In this document: in pieces, positions 46,201 to 55,907 of the stretch | Position numbering within the stretch: position 1 is the first letter of the stretch | Layout of the letters: each line of letters begins with the position of its first letter | Assembly (NCBI GenBank): GCA_012267415.1 | Contig: JAAXGN010000068.1 | Location: 54,019 to 118,018, forward strand | Length of the DNA: 64,000 bases | Source of the DNA: Candidatus Poribacteria bacterium | GTDB lineage: Bacteria > Poribacteria > WGA-4E > WGA-3G | Direction: 5' to 3' | The notes under the pieces: model-generated | Seen by the model: only the letters and a program-made list of their open reading frames with translations | What the model was told of the DNA's origin: nothing | Databases searched by the model: none | Position numbers and translations under genes: made by a program

Positions 46201-47085
46201 TTATAGGTCCTCAAGGTTCAAGAGAGCTTGTATAAACACATCTAAATCTGATGTTTTGGTGGCAACCCGAAGTAAATGATCTAGACGTTGCAGATCGTCA
46301 ATGGTGCTGAGAAAAGGTCTGAGTTTATCAGTCACATCTGCCTCTAACTTGACCTCTAACACTGTGAGAATAGATTCAACTATGCCTTCTGCTTTGCCTA
46401 ATTCACGAGCTTCTGGTGCTAAGTATTCTATGATGGGTGCATGTTGCATGGTTTCCTCCAATATAATTTCCATTATCATTTGTGATTCGTAAACTAAACT
46501 TCCAAATACTACCAAACTTCCAAGATATGCTGCCTTGTCCGGTACATCAATGCTATCAGCAACTTTCACACAATTCCGAACCCATTGGTCATCTGTTATG
46601 TTCTTTTCATGCCCCATTAGCGGCGTAAGGGGAATCAATCCTGTAAGCCTTGAATCCAGAATCTGCTGTCCATCAAGATCAATCAGTCGTAAGGTTTTAT
46701 ATTCAATTGAGATGTTATGACCTTCAATCTGTTGCGTAAATTTACCCGGATCGTTTTTGCCAGCATCCGGGCGTAGGTAAATCACATTAGAATAGACTGG
46801 TAAACGATGTGTTTCAATCGCTCTAATGGTATAACCCGCCATCCGAAGGGGCATCTCCGGATCATAACTATCGGTAGTCTGAAATTCAATATGTATAAGG
46901 ACTTCTTGACCTTTGTAGATCGTTTTGATGAGTGAATCCGCCTGATGCATTTCAACGGTAGGTTATTCTGGGGTGATGATCTCCAACACCTCAATGTCCG
47001 TTTCTTCAAACCCGATGCAGAGTTGGACATAGTCTTGCGGATCTGTTTCAATCTGTTTCTTAGAGGCAGTATCAAAACTTGCCAT
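46201..47085 (-). pseudogene. Rpn-family PD-(D/E)XK nuclease gene with in-frame stop
   Basis: The full frame from ATG 47085 (GGAG upstream) reads MASFDTASKKQIETDPQDYV ... EIITPE, then TAA at 46965-46963, then PTVEMHQADSLIKTIYKG in the same frame. The intact family has an amino acid, probably Gln (CAA), here. A downstream ATG at 46950 could make 249 residues. The nuclease core is visible (EVLIHIEFQTTDSYDPEMP, with the E-x-Q element of the fold, and DLDGQQILDSRL), as is the EARELGKAEGIVESIL tail. Rpn proteins promote recombination. This copy is probably dead unless the stop is bypassed. Confidence 0.75.
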
Positions 47086-47346
47086 TTTACTCCTTCAAAA
47101 ACGTTGTATCAGTGTTTTCAATGTTTACTATAAAATAAGAACTTATTCCTTCACTTCAATTCTAACATAGGGGGGTTATATTAGCAAGTGAAAACGAAAT
47201 GTGCTACAGACTGATAAAATCATATTCTAAGCACAAAACTTTTCGCGTGGGATGATGGGATCGGTAGCACAATCTAACAACATGTGCTACAAACATGCAC
47301 AATCTAACAACATTTAAGAAAAGAATGCGTAATTTGGCATATTGCA

Positions 47347-48471
47347 TTACTTTTCTTCAATCGCTTCAACGTTTGCACGCGGTAAGGTGGTTTTTTCTCC
47401 GTTTGCGAATTCCACTTGTAGCACACGCACTTCTGCCTCTGTCTCCAGTTTCTGTAGTTCAATTGGAAGTTCAGTTACGTGTCCTAATCTACCAAAGTGC
47501 GGTTCGCGGATAACTCGGACAGGACTGCCAATGTTTAGTATCCCTGCTAACACATCTGCATGTTGGTCTTCTGCTTCTGACACAAACGGTATGACGATCT
47601 CCGGTCGGACGACACCTGCACGTATCTGTGTTGCGCCGTTAATAGATGTCTTCATACCTTCACGTTCTTTCAATAGCGTAAACGTTCGATCTGCCATAGC
47701 AATGCTGCCGAATCCTTCAGTGATGACCAACGTAATCCCAAGTTCTTCTGAACCTGTGATTGCTACACCGAGTTCATAGCCGAGGAGTTGTCGTAGGTCC
47801 GCGTCATCAATACCTCCTGCAATGATACCGTTAACACCGATGTCAATGCCTTTCTGAACGACATCTGTTGAAACAAGCGAACCAGCAACGAGTATCTTGC
47901 CTTTGTGTTCAGGCAATATCTGATTGGCATCCAACGTCTCGCTTGGTGAATTCACAATGACAACCAGTTCACCTACGGTCTCTCCACCGACACCGAAGAT
48001 ACCTTGCACATAAGTGCCATACGTTTCTACTGTTACACCTTCATTGGGAATAGTCTCTGTTACGATGCCTTCAGTATATGCCTTGACTTCTACAGGGATA
48101 GGCGGTTCCCGAAGGATGACCTGTCCGGTTACGCCAGATATAGACTCAATCGTACCAACCATCGGAGAACGTGCCTGTGATTTGAAGAGTCCAAAGAGTC
48201 CTTTTGTAGATGCGATGACTTCATCCTGTGTGACTGTTTCTCCCTCCTGCTTGAGCATGTATTCTGAAATTTCCTCTGGTGGAACACTGAGTAGATTTGC
48301 AACGTTCAGCAACTGAACATTACCGGGTAGGTCTGCCTTTGCTACGACATCCTCAGCAGTTACTTTTGCCCCAATTTCTACAAGCACCTCACCTTCAAGA
48401 GGCAGTTGCCGTTTTTTCTGAATTGTTGTTCCTTCGGTGACCTTTAGTCCGGGAGTATACGCGTGTGCCAT
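47347..48471 (-). CDS. Conserved protein with sandwich-hybrid and KOW-like ends, function unknown
   Basis: 374 residues from ATG 48471 (AGGTG upstream). No signal peptide, so probably cytoplasmic. The first 70 residues (TPGLKVTEGTTIQKKRQLPL, GEVLVEIGAKV, VVAKADLPG) look like a barrel-sandwich hybrid as in lipoyl or RnfC-type domains. Residues about 190-300 contain GKILVAGSLVSTDVVQKGI and GVNGIIAGGIDDADL, which look like an alpha/beta region. The end (GSPVRVIREPHFGRLGHVTE ... LPRANVEAIE) resembles a KOW motif. Similar proteins are, as I recall, uncharacterised. Surrounding genes give no clue. Confidence 0.7.
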   Translation of the reverse strand: MAHAYTPGLKVTEGTTIQKKRQLPLEGEVLVEIGAKVTAEDVVAKADLPGNVQLLNVANLLSVPPEEISEYMLKQEGETVTQDEVIASTKGLFGLFKSQARSPMVGTIESISGVTGQVILREPPIPVEVKAYTEGIVTETIPNEGVTVETYGTYVQGIFGVGGETVGELVVIVNSPSETLDANQILPEHKGKILVAGSLVSTDVVQKGIDIGVNGIIAGGIDDADLRQLLGYELGVAITGSEELGITLVITEGFGSIAMADRTFTLLKEREGMKTSINGATQIRAGVVRPEIVIPFVSEAEDQHADVLAGILNIGSPVRVIREPHFGRLGHVTELPIELQKLETEAEVRVLQVEFANGEKTTLPRANVEAIEEK

Positions 48472-48550
48472 TCTTTACACCTATTGTTATAAATTATCTT
48501 AAGAGTGTGCCTGCTAACTTACGGCACACGGATGAAGTTTGATTTATTAA

Positions 48551-48603
48551 TCAGGTAATCCTGATTTCACCAGGTCCAGTAAGTGCGATATCCCCATCGC
48601 ACC
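48551..48603. repeat. 15451-family palindrome fragment
   Basis: AATCAGGTAATCCTGATT forms a hairpin and is followed by GTAAGTGCGATATCCCCATC, parallel to the sequence at 15434-15490. Confidence 0.55.
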
Positions 48604-48648
48604 ATAGACATCTATTTAAGGAGATAAATACAATCTAATAGTGACCTC

Positions 48649-48814
48649 AGTCCCGTAGGGACGATATGTTTATAGATAAAAGTTACCACTATCCTCTTTA
48701 GTCCCGTAGGGACGATATGTGTAGATTAAAGATATTAGATAAACATATCGTCCCTACGGGACTAAAGAAATGGTGTTCAATCCTGATCTATAAACATATC
48801 GTCCCTACGGGACT
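48649..48814. repeat. Nested inverted repeat, four 21-bp copies
   Basis: AGTCCCGTAGGGACGATATG occurs forward at 48649 and 48700 and inverted at 48743-48763 and 48794-48814. The outer pair extends to about 28 bp of pairing (through TTTATAGAT). Mixed orientation and few copies argue against CRISPR. Confidence 0.8.
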
Positions 48815-49006
48815 AAATGTGGGACAATCTCAATCACAATAAGTGTTGAGGAGCATTCTTGCTAACGCAAATTAATTACTAAATCTTTATGAGTGTTCCT
48901 GCTACTTTACGGACGGCACACGGAGTGTGCCTACTACTTTTAAGAGTATTGTTTACATCGGTACTTTTTTATTTATGGTAGAACATAGAATTAATTTGAC
49001 ATGCTT

Positions 49007-49078
49007 TTCTGTAGGAGGGAACTCCGATTCCCGACTGAACGCTCTGATAGTCGGGAAGCGGAGTTCCCTCCTACAGAA
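49007..49078. repeat. Long inverted repeat downstream of the dehydrogenase gene
   Basis: TTCTGTAGGAGGGAACTCCG near 49007 pairs with CGGAGTTCCCTCCTACAGAA ending at 49078, and inner GACT/AGTC pairing extends the stem. It can fold into a strong hairpin and may terminate transcription. Confidence 0.7.
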
Positions 49079-49093
49079 GATATGTAAACATAT

Positions 49094-50143
49094 TTACATA
49101 TTTCGCCATAAACTGCCATATCTCTTTAATTTTTGCTTTAGCTCTGGATTTTCTACGACATCACGGTTGACGATATAAGTGGGAAGTTTCCCCGATGCAA
49201 CGGCAAGGATGCTCTTACACGCACTCTTTCCATTATCAACAAAACACTGATCTGTCCAGCAAATACTGTGTGGGGTGACAATCACATTATCCAAACTAAG
49301 CAAAGGGTCGTCATCGTCAATCGGTTCCTGTTCAAACACATCAAGACCTGCTCCCTGTATCTGTTCATTTTGCAGTGCATCCGTAAGTGCCTCCTGATTG
49401 ACGATAGGACCGCGTGCAGTATTGATAAGGTATGCAGTCTTTTTCATCATTCCGATATACTTCTCATCAATAAGACCGCGTGTCTGTTCTGTCAATGGAC
49501 AACAGATACAGACGAAATCAGCAGTTTGCATCAGCGTTTCTAAATCGACAAGTGTTGCGTCTACCTCTTTCGCTTCATCGGGTGAAACATAAGGATCATA
49601 GGTAATGTGCTTCATACCGAAGGGTTTGGCAAGTTTGAATGTCTCTTTACCGATGTTACCCATCCCAACGAGACCGAGTGTTCTACCGACTAAACCCATT
49701 CCCATGTAATCTTGCTTGTCCTCCCATCTACCTGAGCGAGTCAGTCTGTCCTTGATGAGGAGTTGATGACTTAAGGATAAAACGAATGTAAGAATAGAAG
49801 TTGCGACTGGGCGACGAACACCATCGGGCGCGATTGTGAGTAATACGCTGTTGTCAGTGCATGCCTTGACATCTACTCTGTCGTATCCGACTCCGAATCT
49901 GGCAACGATTGCTAACCTATCATTTCCAGAGATGGTATCGGCTGTGATTGCTGTGCCTAATACTAACAAGGCATCATAGTCTTTCACCTGCGATGACGAC
50001 AATTCCGGTGTATTTTCTGCGATATATTCCCAAGCAATCCCAGCAGCATCAAATAACTGTCCAGCAATACTGTCTAAATCTGAACTTCCATCAGGTTTAA
50101 TGAAATCACGCGTGATGCCAACGCGAAATACGTTCTTATTCAT
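49094..50143 (-). CDS. D-isomer-specific 2-hydroxyacid dehydrogenase
   Basis: 349 residues, typical length. NAD-binding glycine motif GLVGMGNIGKETF near 155, the active-site arginine in NTARGPIVN, the glutamate in DVFEQEPI and the histidine in VIVTPHSICW are all present. It reduces a 2-keto acid or oxidises a D-2-hydroxy acid with NAD(P)H. SerA, glyoxylate/hydroxypyruvate reductase and others share this fold, and there is no C-terminal ACT domain, so SerA with regulation is not supported. ATG 50143 has a weak ribosome site. Confidence 0.88.
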   Translation of the reverse strand: MNKNVFRVGITRDFIKPDGSSDLDSIAGQLFDAAGIAWEYIAENTPELSSSQVKDYDALLVLGTAITADTISGNDRLAIVARFGVGYDRVDVKACTDNSVLLTIAPDGVRRPVATSILTFVLSLSHQLLIKDRLTRSGRWEDKQDYMGMGLVGRTLGLVGMGNIGKETFKLAKPFGMKHITYDPYVSPDEAKEVDATLVDLETLMQTADFVCICCPLTEQTRGLIDEKYIGMMKKTAYLINTARGPIVNQEALTDALQNEQIQGAGLDVFEQEPIDDDDPLLSLDNVIVTPHSICWTDQCFVDNGKSACKSILAVASGKLPTYIVNRDVVENPELKQKLKRYGSLWRNM

Positions 50144-50312
50144 TTACGTTTTCCGATTGATCAAAATGTCCAATAGATAGTGAAACCCAAAATATCATGA
50201 TACTTCTTAGCGCAACAGATAATGAATTACTACGGGCAGGGAAACCCAGCCCCTACAAACAGGTATTTGTTGGCAAATAAGTGTATATTTAATTCTAAGT
50301 TTTACTATATTA
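50144..50312. other. Short intergenic stretch before the family-2 element
   Basis: Contains a REP-like GGGCAGGGAAACCCAGCCCC near 50236. Nothing else recognised. Confidence 0.4.
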
Positions 50313-50464
50313 ACCTAAGTTGCTACCTATAAGTTTTTAGACATAGAAAGACCTTCTTTAATGAAAAATATGTTGATAATTAGCCAATTTTCGTAGCGCA
50401 AACTGTTAGTTTGCGTTTCACAGGCACAATCTAACAGATTGTGCTACAAGGTGGCAACTTAGGT
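50313..50464. mobile_element. Family-2 miniature element, 152 bp, with 7-bp target duplication
   Basis: Ends ACCTAAGTTGCTACCT and AGGTGGCAACTTAGGT; flanks are TATATTA at 50306-50312 and 50465-50471. Interior palindromes match the copies at 35034 and 40358. It ends a few bases before the stop of the convergent-side binding-protein gene, whose stop it nearly touches. Confidence 0.82.
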
Positions 50465-50468
50465 TATA

Positions 50469-52142
50469 TTATTCAGGTTCAAGCGAAACTCTTTGGAAAT
50501 ATTTCCAATTGAGCGGCTGCAGTTTTAGGTTCTTCACCCTTTTATTAATCACCAAGACCTGTTTTGCATGTGCCAATGGGACCCACGGCACATCATTGTG
50601 AAATATTTGTTGCGCTTCTTTGTATAGAGCATCGCGTTCATCTTTGTCTGAAGTCGCTCTTGCTTTTTCTAACACGTTCTGCATTTCGTCACTGCGATAG
50701 AATGCGATATTTCCGGCAGGTTTTTCTGCTGATGATTTACTTAAGAGAAAATAGAAGAAGTTATCAGGATCACCGAGATCAGCACTCCATCCTAACATAG
50801 CCATATCATGCTCACCATTCTTGGTTTTCTCAAGATAAGTTCCCCAATCATACGTAACGATTTTTGTCTTAATCCCAATTTTTCTCAGGTCAGACTGGAT
50901 GACTTCTGCAAGTGCACGTCCATCAGGAATATAGGGACGGGGAACCGGAAGTGCCCACAAAGTTGTTTCAAAACCGTTGGGAAATCCAGCTTCCTCAAGC
51001 AGTTTTTTTGCTAATTCTGGATTGTATTCGTAATCCTGAATTGTATCGTCATAGCTCCATAAAGAGGGAGGGATCGGGTTCTTTGCCGGCATACCGAGTC
51101 CTTGATATAGATGCTTAATGATCGTAGCTTTGTCAATACCGTGGTTTATGGCAAGTCGGACTTTCTGATTATCCAACGGTGGTTTATCAAAGTTCATTGC
51201 CAAGTATCCGATATTCATACCCGATTGTGTTAGTAATAGAAGCGTATCATCCGCTTCGATCTGCTGTAAATCATCTGGATTTGGGAATTCCATTGCGTGC
51301 AGACCACCTCGTTGAAGTTCAATAAGCCTCACAGCGTTATCAGGTATAGAACGAAAGACGACTCTGTCTAAGTTCGGACGTCCACCCCAATAGTCATCGT
51401 TTGCGACGAGAACGATTTTATCCTTCTTATCCCAGCGCGAAAACTTGAATGGACCCGTACCAACAGGGTTGTTAAAATACGCATCTCCCCATTCCTTTAC
51501 AGCTGTAGGACTGACGATTGCAAATGGTGTTATCGCTATCGTATAAATAAAAGGGGCATAAGCAGACTTAAGAGTAATTTGAATGGTAAAGTCATCAATA
51601 GCGGTTATCTTATCAACGATCTCAGCTAACCCTGTCGCCACCCAGTATACATAGCTTCCACTCACATTATGAAAGGGATGTGTTTTATCGTGTTGTCTAT
51701 TGAGTGAAAAGAGTACTGCGTCCGCATCAAATGGTGTTCCATCGTGAAATTTCACGCCTTTGCGTAGATAGAATGTCCATGTGAGTCCATCTTCTGAACT
51801 TTCCCATTTCTCTGCGAGTCCGGGTTCAAGATCAGTGCTGCCATCTTTGTATTGGACAAGTGTGTCGTAGATGTTATCGCACACCTTGAATGATTCCCCA
51901 TCTTCTTCAAGTGCGGGGTCTAACCCAACAGAATCCCCACCACGACCAAAGATGAACGTGCCACCTTTAGCATGCGAATCTGCATCTGCTGAAGAAGGGA
52001 AAAAAACGATAGTGAATGTAAGAAAAGTTGTCAGGATTAACAACAATGAAAGGACTGATAATACGTGTGGGATAATACCGGTATCTGTGTGGTGATGTTT
52101 TGGGAAAAGTCCATTAAATCCAACTTTCTGTACCTGAGTCAT
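50469..52142 (-). CDS. Periplasmic peptide-type ABC transporter binding protein (DppA/OppA family)
   Basis: 557 residues from ATG 52142 (GGAG six bases upstream). TTG 52154 is also in frame but lacks a ribosome site. A long N-terminus precedes a helix at about 28-50 (VLSVLSLLLILTTFLTFTIV). The mature protein has family-5 solute-binding motifs: DPALEEDGESFKVCDNIYDT, LAEKWESSEDGLTWTFYLRKG, FHDGTPFDADAV and PVGTGPFKFSRW. It would deliver peptides or similar ligands to an ABC permease, but no permease or ATPase gene is in the window. The 3' end abuts the family-2 element at 50313-50464. Confidence 0.9.
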   Translation of the reverse strand: MTQVQKVGFNGLFPKHHHTDTGIIPHVLSVLSLLLILTTFLTFTIVFFPSSADADSHAKGGTFIFGRGGDSVGLDPALEEDGESFKVCDNIYDTLVQYKDGSTDLEPGLAEKWESSEDGLTWTFYLRKGVKFHDGTPFDADAVLFSLNRQHDKTHPFHNVSGSYVYWVATGLAEIVDKITAIDDFTIQITLKSAYAPFIYTIAITPFAIVSPTAVKEWGDAYFNNPVGTGPFKFSRWDKKDKIVLVANDDYWGGRPNLDRVVFRSIPDNAVRLIELQRGGLHAMEFPNPDDLQQIEADDTLLLLTQSGMNIGYLAMNFDKPPLDNQKVRLAINHGIDKATIIKHLYQGLGMPAKNPIPPSLWSYDDTIQDYEYNPELAKKLLEEAGFPNGFETTLWALPVPRPYIPDGRALAEVIQSDLRKIGIKTKIVTYDWGTYLEKTKNGEHDMAMLGWSADLGDPDNFFYFLLSKSSAEKPAGNIAFYRSDEMQNVLEKARATSDKDERDALYKEAQQIFHNDVPWVPLAHAKQVLVINKRVKNLKLQPLNWKYFQRVSLEPE

Positions 52143-52296
52143 AAATATCTCCAAAGTTCTAAATGATATGTTTCATGATATAGTTTTTTTAGGGAGATGT
52201 CAAGATAATTCAGTTGCACAATCTGGAAGAATGTGCTACAAATACACAAACCGATTCATAGAAGATTGAATATTGATCCTACCAAGGAGAGAACTT

Positions 52297-53448
52297 ATGA
52301 AAACATACCGCATTGCTATTTTGGGATGTAGAGGACGTGGTACAGCGGCTGCACGGGCATATCACGCACATCCCAGAACAGAAATTGTTGGACTCTGTGA
52401 CCTCATTGAAGAACGATACAACACATTAGGTAAAGAACTCAACGTCTCGGCGCGATTCACTGATCTTGATGAAATGATTCGGCAAACTTCACCAGACATT
52501 GTAGCAATTCCTACAGCAACGGAGTTCCACTACGACTTATGTATGCGCGTCTTAGAACACGGTGTCCATATTGAAGTAGAAAAACCGATGTGCGTTGATC
52601 TCGTGGAAGCAGATGCGGTCATAGCAAAAGCAGAAGAAAAGGGTGTACAGGTCGCCGTACATCATCAGGGTAGGGTTGGTGCATCTATGCAAGCGATTGC
52701 ACGTGCCTTCAATACTGGAAAAATCGGTGATATACGATATATCTACGGTAGTGGTAAAGGTTATTACGGTGGATACGGTTTGATGAATATCGGCACACAC
52801 ATGCTCAACAACATGCTCCATTTCGGCAAACGTTGTAAAAGTGTTGTCGCACATCTGACAACGGGAGGAAAACCGATTACACCTGAAGATGTTGTCCCAT
52901 CACCAAGCGGTATGGGAACCATTGCTGGTGAATATATCACCGCAACACTGCAGTTTGAAGGCAACGTTACTGGTACACTGTTACAACACCGTTTTCATCC
53001 AATGGACACAAACGCTTATGCTATGGAACTTTTTGGCACTGAAGGTAGACTCATGTGGAAAACAGGTGGAGCATGGTATCTACCAACACCGCATTATCTT
53101 CCCGATGGTAACAACGACAAATGGGAATCTTTAGAATTAGTTTATCCCGATCATTATAACCCGAAAAGCAGTGCTTCTGAAATGGATTATTGGTTTGTTG
53201 AGGAGTATGTCAATGCTTTAGATCAAGGTAGACCCCATGTGTGTAGTGGGCATGAGGGAAGACACGTCATCGAGATAATGATGGGTATTTTTGAATCTGC
53301 TGCTGACGGTAAACGGGTGGATTTACCACAGACTGATCGGACACACCCCCTATTACGGTGGCGTAAAGAGTCCGGTTTACCACCACCAACAGAAATGCCA
53401 CGCGGCTACGGTGAATGGTTAACGCTGGAAACAAAACGTATCAGTTAA
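52297..53448 (+). CDS. Gfo/Idh/MocA-family oxidoreductase
   Basis: 383 residues from ATG 52297 with AAGGAGAG seven bases upstream. The in-frame ATG at 52273 has no ribosome site. Rossmann motif ILGCRGRGTAAARAY near residue 6-20, TATEFHYDLCMRVLEHG, the catalytic VEVEKPM-like segment (HIEVEKPMC) and ASEMDYWFVEEY are visible. Such enzymes oxidise or reduce sugars and inositols with NAD(P). Substrate cannot be told. A truncated relative is encoded convergently at its 3' end. Confidence 0.88.
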   Translation: MKTYRIAILGCRGRGTAAARAYHAHPRTEIVGLCDLIEERYNTLGKELNVSARFTDLDEMIRQTSPDIVAIPTATEFHYDLCMRVLEHGVHIEVEKPMCVDLVEADAVIAKAEEKGVQVAVHHQGRVGASMQAIARAFNTGKIGDIRYIYGSGKGYYGGYGLMNIGTHMLNNMLHFGKRCKSVVAHLTTGGKPITPEDVVPSPSGMGTIAGEYITATLQFEGNVTGTLLQHRFHPMDTNAYAMELFGTEGRLMWKTGGAWYLPTPHYLPDGNNDKWESLELVYPDHYNPKSSASEMDYWFVEEYVNALDQGRPHVCSGHEGRHVIEIMMGIFESAADGKRVDLPQTDRTHPLLRWRKESGLPPPTEMPRGYGEWLTLETKRIS

Positions 53449-53622
53449 CTCGGACGAATAGGCATGTTTTGCCCCATGTCTTTCAGCGAAGTCTTCTGCT
53501 TTTGCTTGATCCCGTCGCATCACTACGATGCGTTGTGAATCATCAACAGAATATAAAGGTGGACCGCCTTTATATTGAGCGACATTCCCGCATCCGAGTA
53601 TACCCCATCTGAGGATTGCCAT
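53419..53622 (-). pseudogene. N-terminal relic of a second Gfo/Idh/MocA oxidoreductase
   Basis: 67 residues: MAILRWGILGCGNVAQ, RRDQAKAEDFAERHGAKHAY, then unrelated residues to a stop inside the end of the convergent gene. This is the family's Rossmann start (GxGxxx) with the rest missing. It overlaps the preceding gene's 3' end by 30 bases. Confidence 0.65.
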
Positions 53623-53705
53623 GATTTGTAATCCTTTCTAATTCCAATACCTTCTCCAAATAATAGACATTCTGTTAGATTGTGTATTGTAACTGTAGCA
53701 CAAAT

Positions 53706-55907
53706 TTAGTTCTTTTTGATATTACCTAAGGTTGTTAGTTTTTTGTTTTTAGGATTGAAGATACCTTTTGTTGATTGTGTTCCTATGATTTCCTTTATAC
53801 CAGCATAAGATACATCTTCTATTTTGTAGTAATATTTTGTGTCAAGATTAGCAGTTTTGTCTTTCCACTGATATTTTGTGCGTTGACTGGTTGTGCCTGC
53901 ACCTATGATCATTTTCTCATTGATTTTAGTAAAATCTCCACCCTTTGTTAAACTCCGATAAAGATTAAATCCTGCATTGTCTATTTCCGATTCAGTTGTC
54001 CAATTTACGATAACTTCATTATTTTTTGACTTGATAGAAAATGCTGATAGAACTACTGGTAATGTGCCTTTTTCGTCTCTATAACCTGGTGTGCCTATAT
54101 CATTTTGGTTGCCGTAATAGTACTTATTTTGAGTAGTAGATAAGGTTTCGTTTTTATTAGCAGGAAACCATCCAAAATGTCTTATTCCTAAACTAAAATC
54201 TGTTTCTTTACCTCTGTTAGGTTTTAGTCTTCTGATAAGTGATATGCGTTCTTTTCTGACGACTTCAGGTATCTCCCAAAGAGTATTGTTCTTTTGATCT
54301 ATGTTGCTCATACGATCTATTATGTTATTGTTATTGTCTTGAAGTTCTATTACCATAGCTTTGTGATTCCATAAATTTCTATTGCTGTATTGTCCGTAGA
54401 AGTTTTTGAATATTTGAAGATCGTATATGTTTTCTATTAGTTCTCTGGACATAGCGGTATCTTCTATTCTCCAAGCAACAATAACTTTGGTTTTTCTACT
54501 ATCTATTGTTAGTTGTTTTATGTTTATAGTTTGAAGTTCTTTTATTATATATCCATTTTTTGTTTTTTCTATATACTTACCGACTATTTTCCAATCTACT
54601 ATGTTGATGTTGTTGGGAGTTGTGTTGTAAAGTTCAATCCATTGTGGCAATTCGTTACGTTTAGTTTTTTTGTTATATTTGCATAACATAAATTCACTAA
54701 AAATGATGTTTCCAGCATTTTTGGTTGTCCAATCAAAGAACTGCATTTGGTAAGTATCTGTTACTGTAATGTATTCAGTTTCATTTTCAGTTTCATTTTC
54801 AGTTTCATTTTCAGTTTCATTTTCAGTTTCGTTTTCAGTTTTATCTTCAGGCGTAGGTTCGGGTTTGGGCGTAGGTTTGGGTTTGGGCGTAGGTTCGGGT
54901 TCGGGGGTAGGTTCGGGTTTGGGCGTAGGAACAGGATCGGGAACAGGATCGGGAACAGGATCGGGAACAGGATCGGGAACAGGATCGGGAACAGGATTGA
55001 TCACCGACTCATCAATATCTAATATATTAATAGTTACAGATATAGTATCTGATCCGCCTTTCCTATCTGATACTGAAATAATAACAGAATATTGTTGCTT
55101 GAGCTCGTAATCTAATTTTGCAAAAGTCTTTATTTGACCTGTTGCAGTATCTATAGTAAATTGTGTATCATCAGTTCCACTTAATGTATATGTAAGTGTA
55201 TCATTATTAGAATCTGTTGCTGATACAGGTTTACCTATATCTACACCTGCTGGTGTATTTTCTGAAATACTTCGTGTGGTTTCTAAGCCATCTGAAAATA
55301 TAGGTGGATTATTCTGAGGCTTAGGTTTTGGCGTAGGTTTAGGACTGGTCTGAGGTGGTGGTTCTGGATCAGGTTCTGGATCAATAGGTTTTTTCTCTAT
55401 CGGTGCATTTACACCTAACATCCATATTATTCTTGATGCACGTTTCCCGATAGGGTCTATATATGTTACTTTTATTTGTGATCTTCCTTGTTGACTTGAT
55501 GATGGTTTGAATTCTATATTTCTAAATCTGATAAATCCATCAAGGACACCCTCTTTTATTCTTGTATTAGTATTGAAAGTGCCTTGTATGCCTGATAATA
55601 CTTCCAATTTTACATTATCAAAGGTTACTTCAGAATCATCTTTTACATCAAAGTTTATTGTATATCGTCTTGGTTCTTGACCTGGTCCTGTTCTGGTAGT
55701 GCCTACAGATGATATAAGAGGTGTTTGTGGGGAGTTTCCGAAAAATACATTGCTAAAAACTCCTGGTTCATTTCCAAAAGATTGAACATATCCATCTATT
55801 GTTTTTAATCTGTAATCATTTCCTGAAGGTCCTGGATTGATGTAAGTTATATTAATATTTTTGAATCCATATTGTATTTCATTGGGGAATTGAACAAGTA
55901 TTTTTTT
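53706..55907 (-). pseudogene. 3' part of the interrupted AT-rich surface-protein gene
   Basis: In the same frame as 55908-57461, beginning right after that TAA with KKILVQFPNEIQYGF and no start codon until TTG 55607. About 733 codons: a beta-rich segment, one cadherin-like domain (IFSDGLETTRSISENTP ... VTINILDID), (DPVP)n and TPKPEPTP Pro-rich stretches near 54980-54850, an (ENET)n stretch near 54830-54770, a lamin-tail-like domain (IIFSEFM, WIELYN, WKIVGKY), and a fibronectin-like end (NWTTESEIDNAGFNLYRS). The Pro-rich and ENET DNA is low-complexity and could slip. Probably not made unless the stop is read through. Confidence 0.72.

Larger units (their letters stand above)
48472..49093. other. 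Intergenic region filled with palindromic repeats
   Basis: No gene recognised. A 15451-family fragment lies at 48551-48603, a nested four-copy repeat at 48649-48814 and a long inverted repeat at 49007-49078. The phrase GTGTGCCTGCTAACTTACGG near 48504 recurs in variant form near 48893. Confidence 0.6.

Noticed and set aside
48649..48814. Possible CRISPR array from repeated GTCCCGTAGGGAC units
   Set aside because: Units occur in both orientations, spacers are unequal, only four copies exist and no cas gene is present.
54747..55110. Apparent plus-strand proteins rich in GTGSGTGSG or RIGNRIGN
   Set aside because: They are antisense readings of the Pro-rich and ENET repeats of the minus-strand surface gene.
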